From Verrucomicrobiota bacterium (GTDB taxonomy: Bacteria; Verrucomicrobiota; Verrucomicrobiia; Limisphaerales; J093): a DNA stretch of 64,000 bases. The stretch spans positions 1 through 64,000 of the forward strand of contig JAKQDD010000236.1 in NCBI GenBank assembly GCA_029556615.1, written 5' to 3'. Within the stretch, counting starts at the first letter, position 1; the number at the start of each line of letters is the position of its first letter. Below the pieces are notes generated by a model that worked only from the letters and a program-made list of their open reading frames with translations, was not told the DNA's origin and did not search any database. Positions 29,731-39,086 of this stretch are shown piece after piece. Position numbers and translations under genes: made by a program.

Positions 29731-32018
29731 ACTTTGCAGACGGTGATAACGTCGAAGTCGAGGCTGCGGTAGCCGCCCAGGGCGAGGTAGGCCCGGACGG
29801 TGAAGTCGGTTTCACTACCCAACGCGGCGACCAGGTCGGCGTTGGTCAGGGTGTACGGTCCGTCCCGGCTGACGGTGAGCGTCGCCTTGAGGATGGCCCC
29901 GGCCCAGAGTTCGAGCACGCAGGCGTCGGCGCGGCATTCGAGGTCCACCTCGGGGTCGCTGCCGGCGCGGGCTTCGCTGGTTAGGGTCCAGTCGAGCACA
30001 ACGTCCTGGCCGGTGGCGTAGGTCGGATGCGCGCCGTCGCCGTTGGCTGTCAGGTTGGCCGGCCCCAGGGGCCGTAGCGACCGGCGCTGAATCATGTGCG
30101 TGATCTTCGCCACGTCCGCCAAGCTGACCTCGCTGTGCAGGAGCCGGGGCTGGATCTTCAGGCCCACGGACACCGCGTCCTTGGGCGGCGCCCATTCGAG
30201 CATCGGGAGTTCGGCCAACTGGACGCACCAACACTCGTTCCCGATCCCGTGCTGCCCGCGTGTGGTGCCGTACTGCGCCCGGAGAAGGTTGACCGTGTAG
30301 CGCCCCGCCGAGACCAGCGTCGGTTCCCAGCCCAGGAGGATTTCATCCCCGATGAAGATCAGGAACCGTTTGGTCCCCACCCCTTCATCGAAGGGCATGT
30401 CATCGAGGTCGTCATCGGGACTGGTGAACGTCACGTCGAGGCCTGCTTCGTGGTACAGACACCCTGTGGCATCGAGGGCGGCATTCAACGTGCCCCGCCG
30501 CCCGAACACCTGGCCCGTGCCGGCGGTGGTGAAGCTGTCGGTGGCCCGTTCCCACCAGAGCGTGAACCCGCTCGACAAACGCTCGCCACGAGCCGGCAGG
30601 ACCAGCAGACGCGGGTTCACATCGGCCGTCCAGGCGTAGGGCGGCTCGAACACCAGCACGTCATGACAGGGAAGCGGCGAGTACTGGACGGCCGCCAACG
30701 CCTCATCCGCCGGCACCGGGTAGTCATCGACCACCAGGTGGGCCGTATCCTCGCGGACGGTCAGCAGTACCTCCGCCGAGTCCGGGCCCGGGACCTCGAC
30801 GGCCAGCACCCGGAACCGAACCGCGTTGATGCCGCTGTGGGCGTAGGTGAGCGAGACGGTGTCGCCCGGACGCAAGTCGGCCCCCACGCCGCGCCGAACG
30901 CGCAGCCGACCGTCCAGCCAGGGCAGGCTGCGGCTCTTGCCGTAGGCCATCGCCACTTTCCAGGCCACGGCGGGGTCGGTGATCCAGTCGCATTCGATGG
31001 CCTGGGTCAGGGGTCGGCCCGTGACGGCGTAAGCAGCGGGATTGCGCCAAGTCAGGGCGTCGGTCTGCCAGCCGCGGTCGCGGTTGCGGAACCGGACGAC
31101 GACTTCATTGACCGTCTCGGTCCAACCGTGGGCGGTGAGGTCGGGCGGTTCGAGCAGAGCGTCCGTGTCGATCGGCACTGGTCCGACGGGGTCGCGCAGG
31201 AGCCGGAGGCTCAGTTTGCCGTCCGGCGTGTGGAACAAGGCGGCGTCGAGGTACTCCAGGAAGTCATTGAGCAGGGCGTCCAGCCGCTTGGCGGTGTCGA
31301 GGAACACGGTGACGCTGAACTCATCGGTGGCGAGCTGCCCGGCGACCGCGTCCCAGCCGTCGGCATCGAGCAGCGCCACAGGCAGTCCAGCGCCGAAGCG
31401 CGAGTTGGTGAGCAGTTCGGCCAGGGCCGCCACCGGGTTGACCTCGCCGTTCAAGTCGGCGGCGGTGCCCAGCCAGTCCACAACAGGAATGCGCGACAAC
31501 TCGAACTCCAGGTTGGGCACCTGGGCGCGGTTCTCGCCCAGCAACCAGTCGTTGAAGACCGCGTAGCATTGCCCACGATAGGCCGGGTGGGTCACGCCGC
31601 TGGCCGCTAGGTCGGCATCGGCAGTCTGTGCGGCCGTGCCCCAGTAGAGGGTGAGCGCGCCGCGCCCCTCGACCGTGATCTCGGCGTGGTCGTTCGTGCC
31701 GGCCTGAAGCGGACCGTTCCACGCCACCTCGTCATCGACCAGGATGGCGTGCAGCGTCTGAACCGGCCCCAGGCAAAGGAGACCGGCGAAGCTCGCATAG
31801 TAGTTGTAACCGGTGGTCTGGGTCTTCTTCCCGACCTTCTTGCGGATTGGCACCGAGCGCACGCCCCAGGGTTCACTGATCCAGGTCAGGCCCAGCCGGG
31901 CGCGTCCGGCGAGGTAGGGCACGGGGCGGCCATGCTCATCAGTCGAGAGCGTGGCCGGGTCCTTGCCCAGGGTCTTGGGCGGCGGGGCTGGGGTCAGGTC
32001 GCTGGAGGAATTGAACAT
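29727..32018 (-). CDS. phage tail tip / baseplate hub protein
   Basis: This is the large protein (763 residues from ATG 32018) that follows the tape measure, distal tail and NlpC/P60 genes, the position of the tail tip attachment protein. The N-terminal half has a hub-like pattern (LAGRARLGLTWISEPWG, then QCYAVFNDWLL), and the second half has repeated beta segments and a fibronectin-like C-terminal part. It likely contacts the host receptor. An ATG at 32039 is possible, but the one at 32018 gives a smaller overlap with the NlpC/P60 gene. Confidence 0.75.
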   Translation of the reverse strand: MFNSSSDLTPAPPPKTLGKDPATLSTDEHGRPVPYLAGRARLGLTWISEPWGVRSVPIRKKVGKKTQTTGYNYYASFAGLLCLGPVQTLHAILVDDEVAWNGPLQAGTNDHAEITVEGRGALTLYWGTAAQTADADLAASGVTHPAYRGQCYAVFNDWLLGENRAQVPNLEFELSRIPVVDWLGTAADLNGEVNPVAALAELLTNSRFGAGLPVALLDADGWDAVAGQLATDEFSVTVFLDTAKRLDALLNDFLEYLDAALFHTPDGKLSLRLLRDPVGPVPIDTDALLEPPDLTAHGWTETVNEVVVRFRNRDRGWQTDALTWRNPAAYAVTGRPLTQAIECDWITDPAVAWKVAMAYGKSRSLPWLDGRLRVRRGVGADLRPGDTVSLTYAHSGINAVRFRVLAVEVPGPDSAEVLLTVREDTAHLVVDDYPVPADEALAAVQYSPLPCHDVLVFEPPYAWTADVNPRLLVLPARGERLSSGFTLWWERATDSFTTAGTGQVFGRRGTLNAALDATGCLYHEAGLDVTFTSPDDDLDDMPFDEGVGTKRFLIFIGDEILLGWEPTLVSAGRYTVNLLRAQYGTTRGQHGIGNECWCVQLAELPMLEWAPPKDAVSVGLKIQPRLLHSEVSLADVAKITHMIQRRSLRPLGPANLTANGDGAHPTYATGQDVVLDWTLTSEARAGSDPEVDLECRADACVLELWAGAILKATLTVSRDGPYTLTNADLVAALGSETDFTVRAYLALGGYRSLDFDVITVCKV

Positions 32019-32440
32019 GGCCGGTAGGCCCGGACCCAACGCCGGGCGTAGGTGGGGTCATCGAGCCGGGAGATGAGGACGCCGTGTCCGCGCAGGCAGT
32101 GACAGAACCGCTGGTCGCCGAGGGCGACGCCGACGTGGTTGGCGACCTTCCCGACCCGGAACACGACGACATCGCCCGCCTCGACTTCAGGAAGCGGCAC
32201 TGCCGCCCACTCCGGGTGAACGTCGAACCAGGCGAGGACAGGCGACGTGTCGGCGTGGTCGCCGAAGTCCACGGCGTAGGGCGAAAACGCGAGGCCGGTC
32301 GCCAGGCCGGCTTCCTCGATCAACGCGGCGGCCAGTTGAACGCAATCGACCCCCGCGCCGCAGATGCGCGCCCGCGCCTGAAAGGGCGTCCCCTTCCAGC
32401 GCAGCGCAGCGGCATTGAGGTTGACGGCGGTGGGGTTCAC
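31994..32440 (-). CDS. NlpC/P60-type tail peptidase
   Basis: A GTG at 32440 overlaps the previous stop by 4 nt and gives 148 residues. The NlpC/P60 core is visible: ICGAGVDCVQLAAAL with the catalytic Cys, and VANHVGVALGD with the His. Such phage tail peptidases cut peptidoglycan stem peptides to let the tail through during entry. It lies between the distal tail protein and the tip protein, the usual place for lambda gpK-like proteins. The frame is open upstream to 32863, but that part is a shadow of the neighbour. Confidence 0.85.
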   Translation of the reverse strand: MNPTAVNLNAAALRWKGTPFQARARICGAGVDCVQLAAALIEEAGLATGLAFSPYAVDFGDHADTSPVLAWFDVHPEWAAVPLPEVEAGDVVVFRVGKVANHVGVALGDQRFCHCLRGHGVLISRLDDPTYARRWVRAYRPCSIPPAT

Positions 32441-33879
32441 TTCTTGCCTCCGTTGATCTGCGGGATGTCGAGGGCCTTGATGGCGAGGTTGCGGAGGGCG
32501 AAGCGATGTCCGCCGTAGTTGGCGGTGTTGGTGAACTTGCTCTCGCAAGTGACCCACCGCCCGTCGCAACCGGGCACCAGGACGGTGGTCGCATCGACGC
32601 CGTTGAACCGCAGCGGGGCGTTGAGCGTAAGCACGAGGGTGGTGGCGCTTTCGGGCGGATGCTTGAGGATCAGGCGGACTTCGCGGCTGAGGCCGGACCC
32701 GACTTCGAGCCAGCCTTCCGCGAACCAGTTGGCCGGCAGGCCGGTCAGCGACGCACCCACCACCGTCACGTCCCGCCCGTTGAGCGCCGTGATCCTGACG
32801 GTGTTCTGCCACGTAGCGCGGGCCAGGCCGCAGGTGCCGATGTCGAACACGCGATACTGACACCGGCCCGACAGGTAGAAGGCCGGGACGCTCGACTGCG
32901 CGCCGCCGCCCAGCGCATTACAGCGCGCCCGCAGGCTCTTGCCGTCGGCCTGAACCGAGGCCACCACGCCGCGAAAGACCGTGGTGACGGTTTCCAAGTC
33001 GGGGTACTCGGCGGTCTGGATTTCGATGTTGAGCGGCTGACAGCCGTAGGGCGGGAACAGCAGGGCGAAGGGCGACTCTTCGGCGCGCTCGACCTCGATC
33101 TGAACGCCCTGCCGGATGCCGGTTGTATCGTACTGGATCGAACCGTGGGTGATCCGGCGGACCAGGTACGTCTGGCCATCCACTTCTTCCAGGTCCAGCG
33201 CGAAGCTGGTCCAGTACCAGTTCACCTGCGCATCGCCCTCGCCGACCCAGAGGTGGTAGAGGAAAACCGGACGGGTGCCCGTCTCGGCTTCGGCGTAGTC
33301 GAGCGGCAGTTCGACCACCTGCACCCTGCGGACCTGGCGCTGTTCGGCGATGAATTCGGCTTCCTCGGCGTCATCGGCCAGGCGCACGTACGCAAGGTCC
33401 CACGCCTGCCAGGTCCCATCGACGGCCACGGCTTCCTCGAACGTCAACCGCGTCGTGCCGTCGCCGTTTAGGGCGACCGCGACAACCTCCGCGCCTCGGG
33501 GCGTTTGGCCGTCCTTGGTCAGCCAGACATAAGCGCCGGCTTCATCATCGAACCGGGCGGCAAAGCCCTCGCCCGCGATGTCGCACTGCTGGCCTGAGAC
33601 GCCCGCCACGATCTCGAAAGCGGCCTGCGGCGCGGGAAACCAGAACCCGATCAGCCGGCCCTGGAGCGCGGCGGTGAAGGCGTCGAAGGCCTCGATCTCA
33701 TCCAAGTCATCCAGCCACACGCGACCCGTCCAGGCCCGCACGACCTTCTCCTGGTCGGAGTAGATCAGTTCGGCGCCGAAGCCAGCGGCGACCTCGCGCT
33801 GTTCGAACTCGAAGCGCCCTTCCTGGCTGGTCTGCCAGTCAAGGGACCACGGAAACACTGGGCGGTCGCGGTAGGTCAT
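32437..33879 (-). CDS. phage BR0599/DUF2163-type distal tail protein
   Basis: The 480-residue product has an N-terminal half with a tail-protein-like beta pattern (FPWSLDWQTSQEGRFEFE) and a C-terminal domain with the Cys-rich signature of the BR0599 family: GRCQYRVFDIGTCG and later LVPGCDGRWVTCESKF followed by NYGGH. This family forms the end of the tail in siphoviruses and gene transfer agents. It is followed by the NlpC/P60 gene with a 4-nt overlap and preceded by one of the same type, so it is one step of a polycistronic tail operon. Confidence 0.8.
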   Translation of the reverse strand: MTYRDRPVFPWSLDWQTSQEGRFEFEQREVAAGFGAELIYSDQEKVVRAWTGRVWLDDLDEIEAFDAFTAALQGRLIGFWFPAPQAAFEIVAGVSGQQCDIAGEGFAARFDDEAGAYVWLTKDGQTPRGAEVVAVALNGDGTTRLTFEEAVAVDGTWQAWDLAYVRLADDAEEAEFIAEQRQVRRVQVVELPLDYAEAETGTRPVFLYHLWVGEGDAQVNWYWTSFALDLEEVDGQTYLVRRITHGSIQYDTTGIRQGVQIEVERAEESPFALLFPPYGCQPLNIEIQTAEYPDLETVTTVFRGVVASVQADGKSLRARCNALGGGAQSSVPAFYLSGRCQYRVFDIGTCGLARATWQNTVRITALNGRDVTVVGASLTGLPANWFAEGWLEVGSGLSREVRLILKHPPESATTLVLTLNAPLRFNGVDATTVLVPGCDGRWVTCESKFTNTANYGGHRFALRNLAIKALDIPQINGGKK

Positions 33880-34319
33880 TCGAGGAGGACGGTGTCGAAC
33901 CAGCAGGGCCAGGCGTGGTCGGCATTCCAGAGTTCCAGGACGATGGCGCCCTTGCTGGTGGTAGTGAACGTGAGCGAAAGCTCCTGCCAGTCGGTGGACC
34001 CTCCCGCCGTGGCAGTCACGTCACTGGCGACGCCAACCGCCGGGTTGCGCCGGACGCGCATGAAGGGGCGTTGCGCGCTGGCGTGAGGTTGGAGCACTTG
34101 CGCCCGCACCCGTCGCGAACCGATCTTGACCGCCAGCCGGAACGAGAAGAAGCCGTAGATGCCGATCTTGAGCGAGGGCAGTTCGGCTCCGACGACATCC
34201 TCGCGCCCGGAGTAGGTCATCAGCCGGTCGGTGTACGGGACCAACACGGACAGCGAACTTGGGGACACCAGGCAGGAGGCGAGCGCCAGCGAGCGGGCGG
34301 AATAGGCGAGTTCGGCCAT
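33876..34319 (-). CDS. phage tail-region protein of unknown function
   Basis: The 147-residue protein is beta-rich with Trp and aromatic residues spaced as in carbohydrate-binding jelly-rolls (TDWQELSLTFTTTSKGAIVL, then ELWNADHAWPCWFDTV). I do not recognise a family. It overlaps the distal tail gene by 4 nt. A role as a small receptor- or glycan-binding tail component is a guess from fold pattern and position. Confidence 0.55.
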   Translation of the reverse strand: MAELAYSARSLALASCLVSPSSLSVLVPYTDRLMTYSGREDVVGAELPSLKIGIYGFFSFRLAVKIGSRRVRAQVLQPHASAQRPFMRVRRNPAVGVASDVTATAGGSTDWQELSLTFTTTSKGAIVLELWNADHAWPCWFDTVLLE

Positions 34320-34325
34320 AGGATT

Positions 34326-35294
34326 TCAGTCCGGGTTCTGGGTGACGAGAACCAGCGCGCCCGTGGCGGTCGAAGTCGAGTAGCCGGCGTAGGTGAGCAC
34401 GGTCTTGATGACCTCGAACCGTTTGCCCGACAGGGCGCCGGTGCCCGAGAACGTGTCCCCGTGCGCGAAGGCGGCGGCCTGGTGGCGCGGGACGTAAAGG
34501 AAGCGGAGGGTGCCGCGATGTTCCCACAACGTGCCGTTGTACGTCTTGACGGCGTAGGGCCAGAGATGGATGGCCCCTCCGCTGGGCATGGCCAGGTCCC
34601 CGCCGATATATGACTGCAGGATGACCGAGTTCCAGGAACTGCCGTACACGTTGGGACCGGCGTTCAGACGCAGCGGCTTCGATCCCAGAACCCCCGGCAG
34701 TCCCTTGATGAACAGCCCGAAATTGCTGCCGTCCGCCGGGGCGGAACAGCCGATGAGGTCGAATGTGCCCAGGGCGTTGCGGATTTCATCGGCGTTGGCC
34801 CAGAAGGCGCACAGCGCGGCGAAGTTCGTGTCCCCCGGTACATCGCTGATGCCATCGCCCATGTACAGGCCCACCTGCCAGTAGGTGGACCCTTTGAGGG
34901 CCATAACCGCCGTGCGCTCATCGGCCAGCAGAATCCAGGGCCGGGCGGTCGTGTCGGCGGTCGAGGACTTGTAGGCGTAGATGCCGTCACCGGCGATGAC
35001 ACTGCTGGTGGGAAACTCGCCGGTGCCCGCGTCCACGCTGGACATGGCGTCATAGCCCCGGATGCGCGCCCAGGTGGTGCCGGTGTCGGTGACGCGGTAG
35101 TAGGAACGGGCAACGGCGGTGACGGCGTTCCGGTACACGGCCTTGCCGGTATCGATGAATGGCTTGGTCCAACCGGCGGCGGGCAGCGAGCCGTAGCCGT
35201 TGATCAGGCAAGCGTCGAGCAAGGCGGTGAGGGAACCCGCGACCCCGCAGAGCGAGGGCGCGCCGGAATCGGTGGAGCGATAGACGTTGAACAT
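34326..35294 (-). CDS. conserved phage structural protein of the tail region
   Basis: The 322-residue product begins MFNVYRSTDSGAPSLCGVAG and continues with a Gly-rich, Tyr-rich beta pattern including NGYGSLPAAGWTKPF. This opening is one I associate with structural proteins of siphovirus tail modules, but no function has been established as far as I know. It sits between two other tail genes. No enzymatic motif is seen. Confidence 0.6.
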   Translation of the reverse strand: MFNVYRSTDSGAPSLCGVAGSLTALLDACLINGYGSLPAAGWTKPFIDTGKAVYRNAVTAVARSYYRVTDTGTTWARIRGYDAMSSVDAGTGEFPTSSVIAGDGIYAYKSSTADTTARPWILLADERTAVMALKGSTYWQVGLYMGDGISDVPGDTNFAALCAFWANADEIRNALGTFDLIGCSAPADGSNFGLFIKGLPGVLGSKPLRLNAGPNVYGSSWNSVILQSYIGGDLAMPSGGAIHLWPYAVKTYNGTLWEHRGTLRFLYVPRHQAAAFAHGDTFSGTGALSGKRFEVIKTVLTYAGYSTSTATGALVLVTQNPD

Positions 35295-35297
35295 AGG

Positions 35298-36029
35298 TCA
35301 GTCGAGGTTGTGAACCGGGGCGTCCTCCAGCCAGTGATCGAACGTGATCCTGGTCGGGTTCCCCGGATCGGGAATGGCGGCGTCATTCAGCCAGTAGGTG
35401 AAAGTGAGGGTTGCGGGCGTCTGCTCGGGCGGCGGTTCGGGCGGTTCTTCCGGGGACTCCGGCTGAACGGCAAGTTGGCTCAGGCTGACGGTCAGTGCGG
35501 CGTGCCAGTCGGTGCGCTGTTCGATGGCGCTGAAGGCAGCCCGGCCAAAGAGCAACGGCCAGGCCCAATGCCCCGCGCCCCACACCGACGCGAGCGGATC
35601 GGCCAGCGTGATGGTATCGCCCGCAACGGACTCCACTTCGGCGATCTCGAACGCTTCCCCCGTGTCCGGTTCGGCGAGGAACAGGAAGCTGCCCGGTTGC
35701 AGGTCGGCCCACGCATCGCGGGCCAGTTCCACGGTATCGTCGCTGGCGGCGATCAAGGGGATGCCGCGGCCCCAACTCGGAACACAGGCCAGCCCCGCTT
35801 TGAGCGCGGCGTCCACGCGGCCCAAGAGCAGCGTCAGGTCATCGGCATCGCGGGACTCGACCCGGAAGCTCAGGCGCTCGCGCGGTTTCGGGCGCAGGGC
35901 CTGGCGCGACTCGAACCCCGTGAGGGCGCGGTCCACGCTGGTCTGCCAGACGCGTGCCCGCTGCACGTTCCGGGACCAGTCCGGGTAGTGCGGCAGCAAG
36001 ACGTGGCCGTTGACGGTGGCGAGGGGCAT
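35298..36029 (-). CDS. phage tail protein downstream of the tape measure
   Basis: The 243-residue protein starts one base from the stop of the tape measure gene (sharing base 36029) and has a beta-rich N-terminal part (PHYPDWSRNVQRARVWQTSV) and a Pro/Glu-rich linker (PESPEEPPEPPPEQTP) before a short C-terminal part. By position it corresponds to the first minor tail protein after the tape measure. No family could be named. Confidence 0.6.
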   Translation of the reverse strand: MPLATVNGHVLLPHYPDWSRNVQRARVWQTSVDRALTGFESRQALRPKPRERLSFRVESRDADDLTLLLGRVDAALKAGLACVPSWGRGIPLIAASDDTVELARDAWADLQPGSFLFLAEPDTGEAFEIAEVESVAGDTITLADPLASVWGAGHWAWPLLFGRAAFSAIEQRTDWHAALTVSLSQLAVQPESPEEPPEPPPEQTPATLTFTYWLNDAAIPDPGNPTRITFDHWLEDAPVHNLD

Positions 36030-38455
36030 CAGGTTGGAACGCCGAACTGCATCCGGCGTTTACGGAGGATGTCCACGAGCATGGCCTCGCCCTCGGCCGA
36101 TTCGAGGAACTGGCGGGCCTGGTTGCGCGAGTCCACCAGGACCAGGCTGACGGCGGCGGAGCGGCTTGAAGCCGACCCCGCCGCCGCGGTGCCCGGAGCG
36201 CGAGTGTCCTGGGCAGAGCCTGCGCCTGGTGGCTGGGAGTAGAACCGGGCGGTGCGGTTGTTCATGGCGTTGACTACGCCCGCACCGTAGTGGCGAACCG
36301 CGGCGGCGTTCAGGACGCCCTCGCCATTCGAGAGCCGGGCCAGGATGGTGTCATCCTTCGGCCCGCCGGGACCGCGCACGATGCCGCCTTCGGCGAAGGC
36401 GCCGCTGATGGCGGCGATGGCAGCGATGAGCGCCACCGTGCCAACCAGAGCCGCGACGCCGTAGCTGGAAATCGAGGTCATCAGCGCGCCGGGGGCCTTG
36501 GCGGCCGCGTCCGCTGAACCCTCGGCGGTGCTGAAGGCGATGTTCTTGGCGGCCATCAGGGCGCGCTTGATGATCCACTCGGCGAACATCCGGCTGATGG
36601 CGGAGATGACGCTGCTGATGATCGACGACCCGATATTCCGCAGGGCGTCGCCCCAATCCATCGTGCCCTTGATGAGGCCTTCGATCCCCTCCTGGATGCC
36701 GTCGATGGCGCTGCCGATGACGTTGCCGAACTGGCGGGCGACCGACTGGGCGGTAGTGCCCATCCGGTCTTCCAACTCGGTCATCGTGGCCAGCATCTGG
36801 TCACGGTAGGAGTACGGGTCGGGGGAGTCCTCGACGCGGTTCAGTTGGGTCTGAACGCCGTGCCGTTCGCCTTCCAGCCCGCGCATGGACTGGGTGAGGT
36901 TTTCGCGGACATCGGCGTCCGGCTCCACGGCGAGGCGCTCGCGGAGCCGCTCGATCTCCTGGTCAATGAGGGCGATCTCCTGCCGCAGCAGGTCGATGCG
37001 CTGCCGGTGCTTGTCGGCCTCCTTGCTGCCGAAGTCGGAGTCGAGCTTCGCCATCTGATCGGACACGGCCTGGCGTCGCTGACGCAACTCGAATTCAGCC
37101 TCACGCAGTTCCTTGGCAATCCGCTTGCGCCGGTCATCGGCGGGGTCCAGGTCGAGGTCGGTACCGCGGCCAGTCTGCTGGGCCGGTGGAAGCGAGGGCG
37201 GAAGCCAGATCGAGACCATCGCCGCTTGCAGTTCGGCGATGCCCTTCTTGCTCTCGTCGATGAACGTGCCGAACGTGTTGGCGGCGCTCTCCCACGGAAC
37301 GGCCATGACATCCGTCAATGCGTCTGCACTCTTGCCCAGGCTGTCCACCACCGCGCCCGCCGCGGTCTTCATCGCCTGGGCGATTTCCAGTCCCGCGGCC
37401 TTGGCCTTCTCCTTGGCTTCGCTGAAGTGGCCCTGAGCGAGCAGGACCATCGCCTGGGCCAGCTCCCCGACCGCCCGGATGGCCGCCTTCATGTACTCCA
37501 ACCATGCGCGGATGATCTCGATGGGCTGCTGCCACACGCGGGCGATCAGGCGGCCGAGTGCTTCAACCCCTTTTCCGACACCTTCGATGTAGGCCTCGAA
37601 CGTCCGCCAGAGAACCCGCACCACCACAATCGCGGCCTGCACGTCGAAGATGAGATGGCGCATCGCCTCCGCGAGCAGTTCGGCCCCGCGTCGGACCACG
37701 TCGTTCTGCTTGATCCACTCGATCAACCGGTTGGTGAGGTCGAGCAGCGTGGGCAGGAGTTCCGCCAGCGCGGTCCGCGCTAGTCCCTGAACGGCCAGGC
37801 GCAGCTTCTGGAAGTTGTCATTGAGCGCGTTTGCGCCGGCGGCCGCGTCCGGGGCCACTACCAAGCCGAACGCCCGCGCTTCGTCCATCATTTCCCGGAT
37901 GCCGTCGGCCCCCGCGTTCAGCATCGGGATCATGGTTAGGCCCTGCTTGCCGAACAGTTGGAGGGCGAGCGTGGTCTTCTGGACACCGTCGGGCATCGCG
38001 GCGAACCGCGTCGCGAGGTCGGTGATCAGTTCACTGTGCGGACGGAAGCGGCCGTCGGCGTCTTTGACTTGCACGCCCAGGGTCTGCAAGGCGTCGGCGT
38101 TGGACTCTGCGGCCTTGGCGAGGAACTTCAGCGCATTGTGCAACTCCTCGGCGGAGGACTCGGAGATGGTCGCGGCGTAGTCGAGGGCGGTGAGTTGGTC
38201 CGTGACGATGCCGAGCTTCTGGGCGGTCTCGGCCGCCTTATCCATGTCGGCGAGCGCCTGTTTGAGTTCGGCCCCGACGCGATAGACCGACATCCCGGCC
38301 AGTAGCGTACTGCCAATGGAGAGCGCGAAGCTGCGCATCCGGCCCGCAGCCATTTCGAGCGGTCCGGTGACCGCTTCGCGCAGACGGCGCATGCCCGCCT
38401 GGACCGTGGCGAGTCCAGTCAGCTTGACGACAACTTCAACGGTGTCGGCGGGCAT
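36029..38455 (-). CDS. tail tape measure protein
   Basis: With 808 residues this is the longest phage gene product, and it sits right after the G/GT chaperone genes, as tape measures do. The N-terminal part is helical (VEVVVKLTGLATVQAGMRRL), the middle has long amphipathic helices, and there are hydrophobic Ala-rich stretches (AALVGTVALIAAIAAISGAF) near the C-terminus that fit the membrane-inserting part. It sets the length of the tail tube and is ejected during infection. From the length a tail of medium size is expected. Confidence 0.9.
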   Translation of the reverse strand: MPADTVEVVVKLTGLATVQAGMRRLREAVTGPLEMAAGRMRSFALSIGSTLLAGMSVYRVGAELKQALADMDKAAETAQKLGIVTDQLTALDYAATISESSAEELHNALKFLAKAAESNADALQTLGVQVKDADGRFRPHSELITDLATRFAAMPDGVQKTTLALQLFGKQGLTMIPMLNAGADGIREMMDEARAFGLVVAPDAAAGANALNDNFQKLRLAVQGLARTALAELLPTLLDLTNRLIEWIKQNDVVRRGAELLAEAMRHLIFDVQAAIVVVRVLWRTFEAYIEGVGKGVEALGRLIARVWQQPIEIIRAWLEYMKAAIRAVGELAQAMVLLAQGHFSEAKEKAKAAGLEIAQAMKTAAGAVVDSLGKSADALTDVMAVPWESAANTFGTFIDESKKGIAELQAAMVSIWLPPSLPPAQQTGRGTDLDLDPADDRRKRIAKELREAEFELRQRRQAVSDQMAKLDSDFGSKEADKHRQRIDLLRQEIALIDQEIERLRERLAVEPDADVRENLTQSMRGLEGERHGVQTQLNRVEDSPDPYSYRDQMLATMTELEDRMGTTAQSVARQFGNVIGSAIDGIQEGIEGLIKGTMDWGDALRNIGSSIISSVISAISRMFAEWIIKRALMAAKNIAFSTAEGSADAAAKAPGALMTSISSYGVAALVGTVALIAAIAAISGAFAEGGIVRGPGGPKDDTILARLSNGEGVLNAAAVRHYGAGVVNAMNNRTARFYSQPPGAGSAQDTRAPGTAAAGSASSRSAAVSLVLVDSRNQARQFLESAEGEAMLVDILRKRRMQFGVPT

Positions 38456-38459
38456 TGGG

Positions 38460-39028
38460 TCAAGTCCCTCCGGTCAGCAGACCCGCGGCGAGCGCCTTGC
38501 CCGCGAGCGCAGTGCGCTTGGAAGCGGCGTCCAAGAACGCCAGGAACTGACGCAGTGTCAGTCCCATCACCCAGGCGGGCGGGTAGCCCTGCCAGACCAG
38601 GAAATCGACGGCCCGCGTCAGCGGGCGTTCGCGGTCACAGTGAACACGCCGCGCAGGGACTGCCCCACCCCCCGGAATTTTCCCAGCAGGTCCTCCCGGA
38701 AGTTGGTCTGCACCGCCGCTTCGAGCAGGGTGAGCGCCTGCGAGGCGGACAGCGCATCCAGCCGTTCCTGGGGCAGGCCGGTCGCCTTCGCCAGCAGCGT
38801 ATTGGCCAGCTCTCCGCTGGAGAGCACCGCCTCACGCAGCTTCTCGGCATTCAGCCGGAAGGACCCGTCGGGACCGACCGCCTGCGCGCCGAGCACATGT
38901 TCGATGCTGTGGGCCAGCTTTTCGAGGAACCGCAGGGTGTCCACCCAGCGCAGTTCCCGCACTTGGACCTTCTCGGTCCCGATGTCCACGACCCGCACGG
39001 GGTCGAGCAGTTCCAGTTCAGTTTCCAT
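38460..39028 (-). CDS. GT tail assembly chaperone made by -1 frameshift
   Basis: If ribosomes slip back one base at GGGAAAA (38684-38678), the first 117 residues of the G protein are joined to 72 residues of a second frame that stays open to a TGA at 38460. The added part contains AVDFLVWQGYPPAWVMGLTL, typical of T-domain tails that bind the tape measure. The product would have 189 residues. The second frame has no start of its own near the junction. In lambda the same arrangement makes gpGT in small amounts, and the ratio of G to GT is needed for tail assembly. The tape measure gene starts 5 nt after the stop. Confidence 0.85.
38618..39028 (-). CDS. G-type tail assembly chaperone
   Basis: The unshifted product has 136 residues, starting METELELLDPVRVVDIGTEK, and is mainly helical, without enzymatic motifs. 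It lies between the tail tube gene and the tape measure gene, the position of lambda gene G. It coats the tape measure during assembly and is absent from the finished tail. Its last 19 codons lie after the slippery site and overlap the start of the T frame. Confidence 0.85.
   Translation of the reverse strand: METELELLDPVRVVDIGTEKVQVRELRWVDTLRFLEKLAHSIEHVLGAQAVGPDGSFRLNAEKLREAVLSSGELANTLLAKATGLPQERLDALSASQALTLLEAAVQTNFREDLLGKFRGVGQSLRGVFTVTANAR
38678..38684 (-). promoter_or_regulatory. programmed -1 ribosomal frameshift site
   Basis: On the minus strand the heptamer GGGAAAA lies in phase as G GGA AAA in the G gene, an exact XXXYYYZ site differing in one base from lambda's GGGAAAG. The -1 frame is open from here to 38460. 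A G-rich stretch directly after it could slow ribosomes, but I could not define a stable hairpin by eye. Confidence 0.85.
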
Positions 39029-39086
39029 CGCGCTCCAGTTGATCGGGGGCCGCCTGACGCGGCGACCCCCGTGGGTTTAGCCCGCG

